A stretch of 55,105 bases of DNA from Gammaproteobacteria bacterium. Lineage in GTDB: Bacteria > Pseudomonadota > Gammaproteobacteria > Steroidobacterales > Steroidobacteraceae. The notes beneath the pieces were generated by a model. That model saw only the letters and a program-made list of their open reading frames with translations. It searched no databases and was not told the origin of the DNA. The DNA is taken from the NCBI GenBank assembly GCA_028293745.1, contig JAQGOF010000111.1, positions 1 to 55,105 on the forward strand, in the 5' to 3' direction. Of the stretch, positions 17,065-25,665 are shown piece after piece (within the stretch, counting starts at the first letter, position 1; every line of letters begins with the position of its first letter). A program made the translations under genes and the position numbers.

Positions 17065-17727
17065 TCAGAAGTACGTCACTGTCAGAAGCGGCGCTTGGCT
17101 TGCGCGATTCGCGCCAGTCGAGTCGTCGATGATCATCAACACCGAGATGGGAGGACCTGTATCCTCCATGATGCGCACCTGGAAATCGCCGAGTCCTCGG
17201 CGTTGCGCCTCCACCATCAGCGCGGTGACGTCAATCGGCACGAGGGTACCGACATCTGCCCTGGAAATATCGGGCGTGACGATTACGGAAGCCAGTGCCG
17301 GCTGCGCATTACGGTCGAAATCGGTCTCGATCATCGGCTGTGGAAACGCGACGAGGTCGATCCGAACCGGAAGCTTGCCCGTAATCGGCTGCAGATCGTC
17401 AACCAAGAATTCCAGGAACGCCGAGCTGATGGAAGCATTTCCAGGAACACCGCCGGAGCCCGTCAATGGAAAGTCCAGGAAGGCCCTGAATTCCGTACCC
17501 GCGACCGGGTCAATACCCGCAAACACCGTTTGCACGGAGGACGACATGCCTTGAGTGATGGTGAAGCCGCTCGAGGTCTGTTCGATATCGCCGTCAAACC
17601 TCGGATCGCTGAGAATCTTGGCTGTGAACGTCTGCGGTGCGACGATCGTGTCGCCACCGCCGCCGCCACATCCTGAGAGGCTGAGAATGCCGCAGGCTAT
17701 GGCAATCACGGGTATTCGGACGTGCAT
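17065..17727 (-). CDS. Lipoprotein, beta-rich, possibly DNRLRE-like
   Basis: The start at 17727 is chosen over the upstream frame opening at 17760 because GGGAG precedes it at 9 nt and it gives a short lipoprotein signal peptide, MHVRIPVIAIACGILSLSGC, with lipobox LSGC and a Gly5 spacer. The mature protein (about 200 residues) has alternating hydrophobic patterns: FRAFLDFPLTG, ISSAFLEFLV, VRIDLVAFPQP, TLVPIDVTALM and FQVRIMED. This order of a 'sum of strands plus V-DVT' resembles the DNRLRE/carbohydrate-binding-module-like beta sandwich seen in many cell-surface proteins, a tentative resemblance only. Function unknown. Confidence 0.65.
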   Translation of the reverse strand: MHVRIPVIAIACGILSLSGCGGGGGDTIVAPQTFTAKILSDPRFDGDIEQTSSGFTITQGMSSSVQTVFAGIDPVAGTEFRAFLDFPLTGSGGVPGNASISSAFLEFLVDDLQPITGKLPVRIDLVAFPQPMIETDFDRNAQPALASVIVTPDISRADVGTLVPIDVTALMVEAQRRGLGDFQVRIMEDTGPPISVLMIIDDSTGANRASQAPLLTVTYF

Positions 17728-17974
17728 GATCGCGAGCTCCCATTCGGGCGAGGCTGTCACGCCGTCGCTACCGTGGCACAGACTATACGCGCGCTACCTG
17801 AAGCGCAGCTGACCGGCAGCACCTGGTTCCTTGTCGGACACCCACCGATGTCGTCGTAGGATCTGGGGGAGTTTACTCTGCCGGCGGAACAACCAACCAA
17901 TGCGCGGCGGAACGGATTGTAGATCAGGTCAGCACTGCAGCTTCGTCATGTCGGAAATGGACGGTACGGCCAAG

Positions 17975-18991
17975 TCAGTCGCCGCGCCGGATCCGCAGCG
18001 CAAGGCGCCCGACGATGTGCCCTTGATCGAGTTTCTTGTGTGCTTCCGCCGCACGCGCCAGCGGATAGACCGATGCGATCGGTACCCGCAGCCCGGACTC
18101 TTCAACTGCCTGCTCGAGATGGTCGAATTCCCGGGGACTGGCGACGCCATCGTAGGCAGAGACGCGAAGCTTGTGTCCCCGGGCGCGAGGAGCGGGTTCC
18201 ACACCGTTCGGATACGCCACCCGGCCGCCTGTACGCACATTATCCAACATCCGCTCCAGAGCTTCTGACCCAGCCAGTGCGAGCACGGCATCCAGTCCGT
18301 CAGGGGCGAAATCACTGAGTTGCTCCGTTGCACGGGTTGATCTGGCATCGATTACGACATCAGCGCCCAACTCGCGCACGACGGTCGTCGCTTTGCGACC
18401 GGAAGCCGTACCCACCACGCGCGCGCGCAGGCGTTTTGCGAACTGGACAGCCAGCGTACCGACGGCACCGCTCGCTCCAAATATCAGCACGGTTTCCCCT
18501 GCCTTGAGACGCAACACGTTGTCGATACCCTGCAGGGCCGTCAGGCCCGTAGTCGCAGCAGCGCCGGCCTGCAACAGATCAAGTGATTTCGGCACCGTGC
18601 CGGCATGCTCGGCACTCACGCAGACATACTCAGCGTAAAAACCGCCTTTGCGATTGCCAAATTCATAGGCGTACACTCTGTCGCCGACATTAAAGCGCCG
18701 TACACGCGGTCCCTTTGCCGCAACAAATCCGGCGCCATCGGTGCCGGGTATGACAGGGAATCGCGCTCTTCCCGGGGGTTTCCACAATCCTGCGCGAATG
18801 TCCGCGTCCCACACGCCAACGCCGGCCGCGCTCAATGCAATGAGAATCTCGCCGGGGTCCGGCTGCGGCACCGGGAGCTCGTGCAACGTGAGCGCTTCAG
18901 GCGGGCCGAAGCGATCAACCGCCGCGGCTTTCATCGTCGGTGGAAGCTCGGGAACTCTTGTTGCCGATGTCTTTGACTTCGCCTTGGGCAT
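17975..18991 (-). CDS. Quinone-oxidoreductase-like NAD(P)-dependent MDR protein
   Basis: 338 residues with AAGGAG before the ATG. The N-terminal GroES-like domain (about 20-135) has VDRFGPPEALTLHELP, PGEILIALSAAGV and GTDGAGFVAAKGPRV. The Rossmann domain (about 140-270) has AAATTGLTAL and the nucleotide loop GASGAVGTLAVQFAK (about 165-180). No zinc ligands are present, as in zeta-crystallin/QOR proteins, which reduce quinones or activated alkenes with NADPH. The first 18 residues are a Lys/Thr-rich extension. It diverges from the cardiolipin synthase gene over a 115-bp region with an inverted repeat. Confidence 0.87.
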   Translation of the reverse strand: MPKAKSKTSATRVPELPPTMKAAAVDRFGPPEALTLHELPVPQPDPGEILIALSAAGVGVWDADIRAGLWKPPGRARFPVIPGTDGAGFVAAKGPRVRRFNVGDRVYAYEFGNRKGGFYAEYVCVSAEHAGTVPKSLDLLQAGAAATTGLTALQGIDNVLRLKAGETVLIFGASGAVGTLAVQFAKRLRARVVGTASGRKATTVVRELGADVVIDARSTRATEQLSDFAPDGLDAVLALAGSEALERMLDNVRTGGRVAYPNGVEPAPRARGHKLRVSAYDGVASPREFDHLEQAVEESGLRVPIASVYPLARAAEAHKKLDQGHIVGRLALRIRRGD

Positions 18992-19040
18992 CGGCTCTCC
19001 TTGGGAAATGTGAATATGGCGGAAGCAGGGTCACGCCGAC

Positions 19041-19056
19041 ATTGACATGCGTCAAT
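19041..19056. promoter_or_regulatory. Inverted repeat ATTGAC-N4-GTCAAT between divergent genes
   Basis: Two perfect 6-bp arms, ATTGAC and GTCAAT, flank a 4-bp spacer in the 115-bp region between the MDR gene (leftward) and the cardiolipin synthase gene (rightward). The left arm contains TTGACA, a -35-like hexamer. Size and symmetry suit a dimeric HTH regulator such as TetR/MarR types; no regulator gene adjoins it. Confidence 0.35.
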
Positions 19057-19106
19057 CCGTGAGGACGGCAGGCCAACGTGCGGGGCTCGTGTACACTCTT
19101 TGATCT

Positions 19107-20648
19107 GTGGCATCGAGCGAAACTGCCGGGTTCACTCTTCCGTACGCGAGTGATTCGCGCGACGGCGCGCTGTTGGATCGCGCGTTCACGCGTGCGGCCG
19201 GCGCTCCTCTCGTCGCAGGGAATGCGGTGCGGCTGCTGAAGGACGCAGCCGAAAATTACCCGGTATGGCTGGAGGCGATTCGACACGCACAGCACAAGAT
19301 TTACTTCGAGAACTACTTCATTGTCGAAGACCGCACCGGCACGCAGTTCGCTGAAGCACTCATCGCTCGTGCTCGCGCCGGCGTACGCGTTCGCCTCATC
19401 TACGATTGGGTGGGCGCGCTGCGGAAGGCCTCCGGCAAGTTCTGGCGCTGCCTCACGGATGCCGGTGTGGAGGTACGCTGTTTCAACCGGCTGCGTTTTG
19501 CAAGTCCGCTCGACGTGCTCCATCGCGATCATCGAAAAATGCTCGCGGTTGATAGCCGCGTCGGTTTCGTTACGGGGCTGTGCGTGGGCGACGTGTGGGC
19601 GGGCGATAGTGCGAAGGGCATCGAGCCGTGGCGTGACAGCGGAGTCGAGGTTCGAGGGCCCGCCTTGTGTGATGTTGAGCGCGCGTTCGCGCAGGTGTGG
19701 GCGGCCATCGGCGCGCCGATTCCAGTGGAAGAGCTCGCCTCGCGCGACGGGATCGAATCCGCCGGCGACGTCTCGCTGCGAATCGTGGCGAACGCGCCCG
19801 GCACCACCGGCATCTTTCGCTTGGACCAACTCATCGCGGCTGCTGCCCGGCACACCCTTTGGCTAACGGATGCGTATTTCGCCGGCGTGCCACCGTACGT
19901 GCAAGCCCTTCGCGCGGCAGCCCTCGATGGCGTGGACGTGCGCCTGCTCGTGCCCGGGTCGAGCGACATTCCGATCTTGCGTCCGCTCTCGCAGGCCGGA
20001 TTCCGGCCGCTGCTCGAGGCGGGCATCCGTGTGTTTGAATGGAAAGGCTCGATGCTGCATGCCAAGACTGCGGTTGCGGATGGCCGCTGGGCGCGGGTCG
20101 GCTCGAGTAATCTGAACATCGCGAGTTGGATTGGCAACTATGAGCTGGATGCAGTTGTCGAGAACGAGTCGTTCGCCGCGGGGATGGAGCACAGGTACCT
20201 CGAGGACCTCGAATACTCGACCGAGCTGGTTCTGCATCCGCGCCGCCGGGGACACCGGATAAGGCTCACCGGGGCCGGCGGGCAAATTGAGCCTCGCGGT
20301 AGCGACGACGGAGGACAGCGCCGCGATGTGCGCGGCATGAGCGGGCAGGGTGGCAGCGCTTCTCGGGCCGCTGCCGGAGCGCTTCGACTGGGCCGCACAG
20401 TGGGCGCCGCGCTCACCGAGCAGCGTGTCCTCGCGCCGACGGAAGCGCGATTGGTTGCGTTCGTCGGAGTTCTGCTGCTCGTCATCGCCGGCGCTGCGGT
20501 GTTATGGCCGCTGGTCGTCGTGATTCCGCTTGCGGTCGTGTTCCTCTGGATGTCGATCGCGCTGCTGATCAAAGCACATTCCCTGCGTACTGCGCGGCGG
20601 TCGCTTGGGCAGCCGACCACTCGCGTCGGGCGTGCGGAGCCCAACTGA
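19107..20648 (+). CDS. Phospholipase-D family cardiolipin synthase-like protein
   Basis: 513 residues from a GTG start without a good ribosome site (weak evidence for the exact start). Two HKD phosphodiesterase motifs are present: HRKMLAVD (His142) with [19 protein letters not shown] context, and [20 protein letters not shown] (His318). Each supplies half of the active site that transfers phosphatidyl groups between phospholipids. After the catalytic part (to about 390) there is an Arg/Gly-rich linker and two C-terminal hydrophobic segments (about 450-490), the reverse of E. coli ClsA where membrane segments are N-terminal. A ClsB-like or related membrane-bound PLD enzyme is most likely. It converges on the OYE gene with only 2 bp between stop codons. 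Confidence 0.85.
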   Translation: MASSETAGFTLPYASDSRDGALLDRAFTRAAGAPLVAGNAVRLLKDAAENYPVWLEAIRHAQHKIYFENYFIVEDRTGTQFAEALIARARAGVRVRLIYDWVGALRKASGKFWRCLTDAGVEVRCFNRLRFASPLDVLHRDHRKMLAVDSRVGFVTGLCVGDVWAGDSAKGIEPWRDSGVEVRGPALCDVERAFAQVWAAIGAPIPVEELASRDGIESAGDVSLRIVANAPGTTGIFRLDQLIAAAARHTLWLTDAYFAGVPPYVQALRAAALDGVDVRLLVPGSSDIPILRPLSQAGFRPLLEAGIRVFEWKGSMLHAKTAVADGRWARVGSSNLNIASWIGNYELDAVVENESFAAGMEHRYLEDLEYSTELVLHPRRRGHRIRLTGAGGQIEPRGSDDGGQRRDVRGMSGQGGSASRAAAGALRLGRTVGAALTEQRVLAPTEARLVAFVGVLLLVIAGAAVLWPLVVVIPLAVVFLWMSIALLIKAHSLRTARRSLGQPTTRVGRAEPN

Positions 20649-20650
20649 GC

Positions 20651-21820
20651 CTACTTGTTGCGCCGCTTGACGGCGTAGCCGTACTGAATCGGCCAGGCCG
20701 GCTCCTCGCCCAGCGCCTGCTGCGCCTTCACGGCCCAGTAGGGCTCGCGGAGCATTTCGCGGCCGATGAACACCAGATCGGCATCCCCGTTCTTGATAAT
20801 CTCATCCGCGTGTTGGGCCTCGGTGATCAGTCCAACCGCGCCGGTCATGACATCCGCCTCCGCACGAATGCGCGTGGCGCAAGGCACCTGGTAGCCCTTC
20901 ACGATTGGAATGCGGGCTCGGGGCATCGTACCGCCCGAGGACACGTCAATCACATCCACGCTGAGCTGTTTGAGCCGCTTCGCCAGCTCTACCGACTGTT
21001 CGACGTCCCACCCGCCCTCGATCCAATCAGTCGCGGAGATACGCACGAAGAGCGGCAGCTCCGCGGGCATCAGCTTGCGCACGCGCTCTACAACCTGCAG
21101 CAACAGGTGCATGCGATTTCCGAGACTGCCGCCGTATTCGTCCTCGCGACGATTTGATAGGGGCGAGAGGAATTCGTGCAGCAGATAGCCATGCGCCGCG
21201 TGGATTTCGATGATATCAAAGCCTGCGGCCAGAGCGCGCCTGGCTGCGGCGTCGAAGCTGGCGATGATCTGCCGGATGCCGGTTTTATCGAGGGCGCGCG
21301 GAGTTGGGTCGCCGTCATTGAACGGCACAGCGCTCGGTGCTACGACCGTCCACCCGCCTTCCTCGGGCGTCAGACGACGCCCACCTTTCCATGGCGGCTC
21401 GCAACTGCCTTTGCGGCCGGCATGAGCGAGCTGGATCCCTGCAGCGGCGCCTTGCGAGTGAACGAACCGTGCAATGCGCGCAAGCGGGTCGATGTGCTCA
21501 TCACTCCAGATTCCCATGTCTGCGGGCGAGATACGGCCCTCGCGCGTCACAGCGCTGGCTTCGACGAACAACGCTCCGACTCCACCGACAGCTCGGCTAC
21601 CCAGATGGACCAAGTGCCAATCGTTCGCCATCCCTTCGGTGGCGCTGTACTGACACATGGGCGACACGACGATCCGGTTGCGCAGAGTAATTCCGCGCAG
21701 CGACAACGGGGTCAGCAGATCGACCTCGGGGAATTCCTGGTCATGCTCCATGTCAGCCGCTGCGCCTGGGCCGATCGGATAGGGGACTTCCGCCTGCTGG
21801 CGCGCGCTGAGCTCGTTCAT
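20651..21820 (-). CDS. Old Yellow Enzyme family NADH:flavin oxidoreductase (YqjM-like)
   Basis: The frame extends to 22105 but the ATG at 21820 is the natural start (GAGGAC upstream); the upstream part overlaps the divergent XoxF gene. The 389-residue product begins its barrel at [26 protein letters not shown], includes the Cys of the SPMCQYSA motif seen in YqjM-type enzymes, [10 protein letters not shown], then the substrate-binding H-x2-[22 protein letters not shown] and the FMN-binding GGSLGNRM and [12 protein letters not shown] motifs. Such enzymes reduce activated C=C bonds (enals, enones, nitro compounds) with NADPH. It has an N-terminal extension of about 30 residues. Divergent from xoxF; a functional link is not evident. 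Confidence 0.92.
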   Translation of the reverse strand: MNELSARQQAEVPYPIGPGAAADMEHDQEFPEVDLLTPLSLRGITLRNRIVVSPMCQYSATEGMANDWHLVHLGSRAVGGVGALFVEASAVTREGRISPADMGIWSDEHIDPLARIARFVHSQGAAAGIQLAHAGRKGSCEPPWKGGRRLTPEEGGWTVVAPSAVPFNDGDPTPRALDKTGIRQIIASFDAAARRALAAGFDIIEIHAAHGYLLHEFLSPLSNRREDEYGGSLGNRMHLLLQVVERVRKLMPAELPLFVRISATDWIEGGWDVEQSVELAKRLKQLSVDVIDVSSGGTMPRARIPIVKGYQVPCATRIRAEADVMTGAVGLITEAQHADEIIKNGDADLVFIGREMLREPYWAVKAQQALGEEPAWPIQYGYAVKRRNK

Positions 21821-21959
21821 GGCATGTCCTCGAAACACGAGCCGGCAAACAAGCAAACCGCATTCCCGCCTGCTTCGATCCCGACTGCGAATATTGCGCC
21901 AGATCAAGGCAGCGATACTCGCATCGTTGTTCCATCCGACAGATCGCACGGAGAAGACC

Positions 21960-23816
21960 ATGAACAACGATTCCCGATCTTTGTGGGTGGCAGCAGGGGC
22001 GCTCACAGCGACGCTCTGTGCCGCAATAGCGGCCGCCGATCCAGATCTCGAACAGAAGGAGAGCAATCCGGCGAACTGGGCCGCGCAGGCGGGCGACGAC
22101 GCCAATCATCGCTGGAGCGACCTGAAGCAAATCGACTTGAGCAACGTCGGTAAGTTACAGGTCGCCTGGACACTGTCGACTGGCACGTTGCGCGGACACG
22201 AGGGCTCGCCACTCGTAATCGGCGACACGATGTACATGCACACCCCGTTTCCCAACAACGCGTACGCCGTGTACTTGGGCGATCAGACGTTCAAGTGGAA
22301 GTACGAGCCCAAGCAGGACGCCGACGTCGTGCCCGTCATGTGCTGCGACACTGTCAATCGGGGGCTCGCGTACGGTGATGGCAAGATATTCCTTCAACAG
22401 GCTGATACGACCCTGGTGGCGTTGGACGCCCGCACCGGCAAGGTCGTCTGGACCGCGAAGAATGGCAATCCCAAGATCGGCGAGACGAATACGAATGCGC
22501 CCCACGTGTTCAAAGACAAAGTGATCACGGGCGTCTCGGGAGGGGAGTTCGGTGTGCGGGGTCGCTTGATCGCGTATGACCTGAAAACCGGAAAGCGAGT
22601 TTGGACGGCCTGGAGCGTCGGTCCTGACGCGGATCTGCTCGTTGACCCGGCGAAGACGATGACGTGGACCAACGGGAGGATGGCGCCGATCGGGAAGGAC
22701 TCGTCACTCAAGACCTGGCAGGGTGAGCAGTGGAAACTCGGCGGCGGTACCACGTGGGGCTGGTACTCCTATGATCCGAAGCTGAATCTTCTGTATTACG
22801 GCACCGGGAATCCCGGTACCTGGAATCCGGCGCAGCGGCCCGGTGACAACAAATGGTCCATGAGCGTTTTCGCGCGCGATCTGGATACCGGGGTTGCAAA
22901 GTGGGTTTTTCAAATGACACCGCACGATGAATGGGATTACGACGGCGTCAATGAGATGCCCCTGGTGAATCTGACAATCAAAGGCAATGCGGTACCGGCG
23001 CTCGTACATTTCGATCGTAACGGTTTCGCCTACACGCTCAATCGCGAGACCGGCGCGCTGCTGCTGGCCCAGAAGTACGACCCGGGGGTCAATTGGGCCA
23101 CCGCCATCGATATGAAGACCGGCCGTCCCATGGTCGATAAGAGGTATTCGCCCGGTACGACGGGTCCGGACGTCAACGTCAAGGACATCTGTCCGGCAGC
23201 GTTAGGTACAAAGGACGAGCAACCCTCCAGTTATGACCGCTCGTCCGGATTGTTCATGGTTCCCACGAATCACGTATGTATGACTTATGAGCCATTCCAG
23301 ATCGAATACATAGCCGGCCAACCGTATGTCGGCGCTACGTTGACCATGTACCCGACACCGAACAGCCATGGCGGTATGGGCAACTTCATTGCATGGGATC
23401 CCACCGCCGGCAAGATTGTCTGGTCGAAGCCGGAGCGGTTCTCGGTGTGGTCCGGAGCGTTGACGACGGCGGGGGGCGTTGTGTTTTACGGTACGCTCGA
23501 GGGTTACCTGAAAGCGGTGAACCCCAAGGACGGCAAAGAGGTCTGGAAGTTCAAGATGCCCTCGGGAATCATTGGCAATGTGTTCAGTTATGAATACAAG
23601 GGCAATCAGTACGTCGGTGTCTACTCGGGAATAGGGGGCTGGGCGGGCATAGGCATGGCGGCCGGCCTCACTGAAGGAACGGCCGGACTCGGCGCGGTGG
23701 GTGGCTACAAGGATCTCGCGAAGTACACCACGTTGGGCGGCACGCTGTTCGTGTTTGCCCTGCCGTCGCCGCAGCGCACCGACTCCACCGCCGCGTTGAC
23801 CGCGACGCGACACTAA
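21960..23816 (+). CDS. xoxF: PQQ-dependent methanol/ethanol dehydrogenase, lanthanide XoxF type
   Basis: The ATG at 21960 follows GGAGAAG and begins a signal peptide ([26 protein letters not shown]). The 618-residue protein is an eight-bladed quinoprotein with the adjacent-cysteine pair Cys128-Cys129 ([11 protein letters not shown]) and tryptophan-docking repeats ('[13 protein letters not shown]', '[13 protein letters not shown]'). The catalytic region [11 protein letters not shown] has Asp326 (base) and Asp328; the second Asp is the extra ligand of lanthanide-dependent XoxF, where calcium MxaF has Ala. It oxidises methanol or other alcohols in the periplasm, passing electrons to a cytochrome c. 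No xoxG/xoxJ or pqq genes are next to it, so these must lie elsewhere. A class other than XoxF5, or an ethanol-type enzyme, is possible. Confidence 0.88.
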   Translation: MNNDSRSLWVAAGALTATLCAAIAAADPDLEQKESNPANWAAQAGDDANHRWSDLKQIDLSNVGKLQVAWTLSTGTLRGHEGSPLVIGDTMYMHTPFPNNAYAVYLGDQTFKWKYEPKQDADVVPVMCCDTVNRGLAYGDGKIFLQQADTTLVALDARTGKVVWTAKNGNPKIGETNTNAPHVFKDKVITGVSGGEFGVRGRLIAYDLKTGKRVWTAWSVGPDADLLVDPAKTMTWTNGRMAPIGKDSSLKTWQGEQWKLGGGTTWGWYSYDPKLNLLYYGTGNPGTWNPAQRPGDNKWSMSVFARDLDTGVAKWVFQMTPHDEWDYDGVNEMPLVNLTIKGNAVPALVHFDRNGFAYTLNRETGALLLAQKYDPGVNWATAIDMKTGRPMVDKRYSPGTTGPDVNVKDICPAALGTKDEQPSSYDRSSGLFMVPTNHVCMTYEPFQIEYIAGQPYVGATLTMYPTPNSHGGMGNFIAWDPTAGKIVWSKPERFSVWSGALTTAGGVVFYGTLEGYLKAVNPKDGKEVWKFKMPSGIIGNVFSYEYKGNQYVGVYSGIGGWAGIGMAAGLTEGTAGLGAVGGYKDLAKYTTLGGTLFVFALPSPQRTDSTAALTATRH

Positions 23817-23848
23817 CGCCAGCAGGGCATCACCGTCCCAGCAGGCGA

Positions 23849-24343
23849 TCACCGGTGCTTCGGCTCATCGTCAGCGGCATCGGCCGACGAACGCTCGAGC
23901 CGCTCTCGCAACTCCTCGAGCACTCGCCCGGCTTTTTCGATGCTCTTCGGATCGAGGTCCTCACCGAGCATGTTGACCCAAGGAGTCTGCAGTCGCATCG
24001 CAGCTTCGAAGGCTTTGAGGCCTTTGGCCGTCATCACGACGAGCTTCGCACTCTTATGGTGGGGATTGTCGTTCAACTCGACAAACCCCTCAGCGGCGAT
24101 CTCTCCAACGATGCGCTGCACGCCCTGACGGTTCAGACCCATGTTGCGGGCCAGCCGGGCGACCGGTTCCGCCGTCGGCGAAGACGCAATCGCCCCCAGG
24201 ACCTGCCAGCGGGCGCTGGTGAGACCGAAGCTTGCCACCAGCCGGTCGCCGCTGACGAGCAGCCGGCCGTTGAGCCGGAAGATCGCCACTATGAGCTCGC
24301 TCACGGCCGCGCCCGCAGGCGTCCTTTTCGCGCTGTCTTTCAT
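23849..24343 (-). CDS. MarR-family transcriptional regulator
   Basis: 164 residues from the ATG at 24343 (another ATG lies at 24352). Winged-helix landmarks: SARWQVLGAIASSP, PVARLARNMGLNRQGVQRIVGEIAAEGFVEL (recognition helix about 70-85) and a wing NPHHKSAKLVVMTAKGLKAFE. MarR dimers bind palindromes and usually repress their own gene and a divergent neighbour. Here the divergent neighbour is the ABM-domain gene, and a perfect palindrome overlaps both putative promoters. The -10 box leaves almost no leader, so the message may be leaderless from 24343. Confidence 0.88.
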   Translation of the reverse strand: MKDSAKRTPAGAAVSELIVAIFRLNGRLLVSGDRLVASFGLTSARWQVLGAIASSPTAEPVARLARNMGLNRQGVQRIVGEIAAEGFVELNDNPHHKSAKLVVMTAKGLKAFEAAMRLQTPWVNMLGEDLDPKSIEKAGRVLEELRERLERSSADAADDEPKHR

Positions 24344-24350
24344 GTGACGC

Positions 24351-24397
24351 ATGATACCAAATTGACATCATGATGTCGAACAGGTAGCGTGATGTCA
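24351..24397. promoter_or_regulatory. Divergent promoter region with perfect MarR-type palindrome
   Basis: GACATCATGATGTC (24364-24377) is a perfect 14-bp palindrome, and a half-site TGATGTCA follows at 24390-24397. Leftward, a TCGACA -35 (24379-24374) and TATCAT -10 (24356-24351) are separated by exactly 17 nt and would drive the MarR gene. Rightward, TTGACA (24362-24367) could be the -35 of the ABM gene, with a poor -10 near 24385-24390. The palindrome overlaps both -35 boxes, so one bound dimer could block both directions. Confidence 0.6.
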
Positions 24398-24457
24398 TAT
24401 GCGGGGATTGCTCCGCGCACATTGCCGGCCGGAAGGCGCGAATGAGGAGAGATGCAG

Positions 24458-25042
24458 ATGCGTACCAGTGACCCCGATCAGTCAGTGTTCCGGATCGACA
24501 GATTTGTCGTGCCGCCCGCCGCAGAAGCGGAATTCCTCGCTGCGGTGACTGAAACGAACACCGTATTCGAGGCAATGGAGGAATGCCTGCAACTGCGCGT
24601 GCTCAAGCAGGAAGGGCAAGCCGGCGAATACAACTACATAACCGTTGCACAGTGGGCGTCCTCTGCCGCGATTCCAAAAGCGCGCGCGGCGGTCGCCGCC
24701 AAGCACAAGTCGATGAACCTGGACCCGCAGGAGCTGTTCGCACGCCTGCACATAAAGGCCGAGTTGGGATACTACGTCCCGGCCGCCAGTGCGAGACCCC
24801 GAACGGACGCAGGGCGCGCCATGGAGGCGGTCAAAGGGCTGCGAATCTCAGGATCGCATCGCTTGCGAACTGCGGATTTTCCTCCGGCACCCCATGGCCT
24901 GACCGCGGCGCCGTCTCATGGCGAGTCTGCTCCGCGACCTCCCGCAACATGGCCGGCATCCATTTGTCCAGCCCGCTTCCTGCACCGGCAATGGACATCA
25001 CCGGGATTTGCAGCTTCCCGCTTTCGGCAATCGCTCTCTTGA
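24458..25042 (+). CDS. ABM-fold (antibiotic biosynthesis monooxygenase-like) protein with antisense-derived C-terminal extension
   Basis: AGGAG at 24445-24449 is 8 nt from the ATG at 24458 but only 2 nt from that at 24452, so 24458 is chosen. Residues 1-113 fit an ABM/dimeric alpha-beta barrel domain: VFRIDRFVVPPAAEAEFLAAV, an EECLQLRVLKQEG strand, YNYITVAQWASSAAIPKA and a final AELGYYVP. After about residue 113 the frame stays open for some 80 more residues rich in Pro/Arg/Ser, which lie antisense over the 3' end of the hydrolase gene. This tail is probably read-through of a lost stop rather than a real domain. Such domains may oxidise or bind aromatic or quinone compounds; MarR control supports a detoxification role. 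Confidence 0.65.
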   Translation: MRTSDPDQSVFRIDRFVVPPAAEAEFLAAVTETNTVFEAMEECLQLRVLKQEGQAGEYNYITVAQWASSAAIPKARAAVAAKHKSMNLDPQELFARLHIKAELGYYVPAASARPRTDAGRAMEAVKGLRISGSHRLRTADFPPAPHGLTAAPSHGESAPRPPATWPASICPARFLHRQWTSPGFAASRFRQSLS

Positions 25043-25526
25043 CGGTGGCAGCGTCTGCGTCGAAAGCCCGATAGGCCTCGAACCCGGCCCGCATGGCCCC
25101 GGCCGCTTCATACGCGCGAACGTACACGTCAAAGTCTTCGGGAGGCGCGTCGATCAGAACCAGCTGTGCCACCTCGCTGCGAAAGCGCAGCGCGAAGGCC
25201 AATGCGATCATGGCTCCGATATCGTGCCCCACGAGCAATACCGGCCCCTCGACTTTGAGGTGTTGGCGAAGCAGGGCTTGAATGTCCCCAGCCATCGTCC
25301 ATTTGTCGTATCCGGCCGGTGGTTTTGAGGATGCTCCTGCCCCACGGTAATCGGGGCAAACAACCTTCAATCCGTGCGCCACGAGTTGCGGAGTTATCTT
25401 CCGCCATTCGTGAGATGTCTGCGGAAATCCATGCAGGAGCACTGCGGTGCGCGGGCCTTCGCCTGCCACCGCGCAATGCAGGCGTACTTCCTGTGTGAGA
25501 GCAAACGTGTTCCTGGCGACCTCCAT
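24831..25526 (-). CDS. Alpha/beta hydrolase (epoxide hydrolase-like) apparently lacking the lid domain
   Basis: 231 residues, whereas relatives are about 285-300. Core motifs are present: VLLHGFPQTSHEWRKI (oxyanion hole), PDYRGAGASSKPPAGYDKWTMAGDI, nucleophile elbow VGHDIGAMIALAFA with Asp nucleophile, and a catalytic-His motif SGHGVPEENP. In relatives, the strand ending LVLIDAP is followed by a 55-60-residue alpha-helical lid before the segment '-YVRAYxxPGAMRAGFEYYRAF'; here LVLIDAPPEDFDVYVRAYEAAGAMRAG joins them directly. This looks like an in-frame deletion of the cap, which normally supplies substrate-binding residues. The protein may be inactive or altered. It converges on the ABM gene with a 212-bp overlap, another sign of local rearrangement. 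Confidence 0.75.
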   Translation of the reverse strand: MEVARNTFALTQEVRLHCAVAGEGPRTAVLLHGFPQTSHEWRKITPQLVAHGLKVVCPDYRGAGASSKPPAGYDKWTMAGDIQALLRQHLKVEGPVLLVGHDIGAMIALAFALRFRSEVAQLVLIDAPPEDFDVYVRAYEAAGAMRAGFEAYRAFDADAATVKRAIAESGKLQIPVMSIAGAGSGLDKWMPAMLREVAEQTRHETAPRSGHGVPEENPQFASDAILRFAAL

Positions 25527-25559
25527 GAAGGGCAGGGAGCAATTTTGGTACCTACAAAG

Positions 25560-25595
25560 GTCGCTACGCCTTTACCGCTATCGGTAAGGGGCGAC
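25560..25595. promoter_or_regulatory. Imperfect hairpin in the divergent region before the cytochrome b561 gene
   Basis: Outer arms GTCGC and GCGAC and inner arms CCTTTACCG and CGGTAAGGG (one G-U type pair) close around a 4-nt loop CTAT, with a 4-nt bulge on the left side. It lies between the leftward hydrolase and the rightward b561 operon. No T-run follows, so it may be a leader structure or an operator rather than a terminator. It does not match a riboswitch that I know. Confidence 0.3.
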
Positions 25596-25665
25596 TTCGG
25601 ACGCCCTGGTCTTCAGGGCTGTTGTAGCAGTGGCCGGTGGCCTATGATGAGCGGAGCGCGGGCGG

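Noticed and set aside
25560..25595. Molybdenum-cofactor riboswitch before the b561/molybdoenzyme operon
   Set aside because: A single imperfect hairpin without the conserved elements of that riboswitch; kept only as a generic hairpin.
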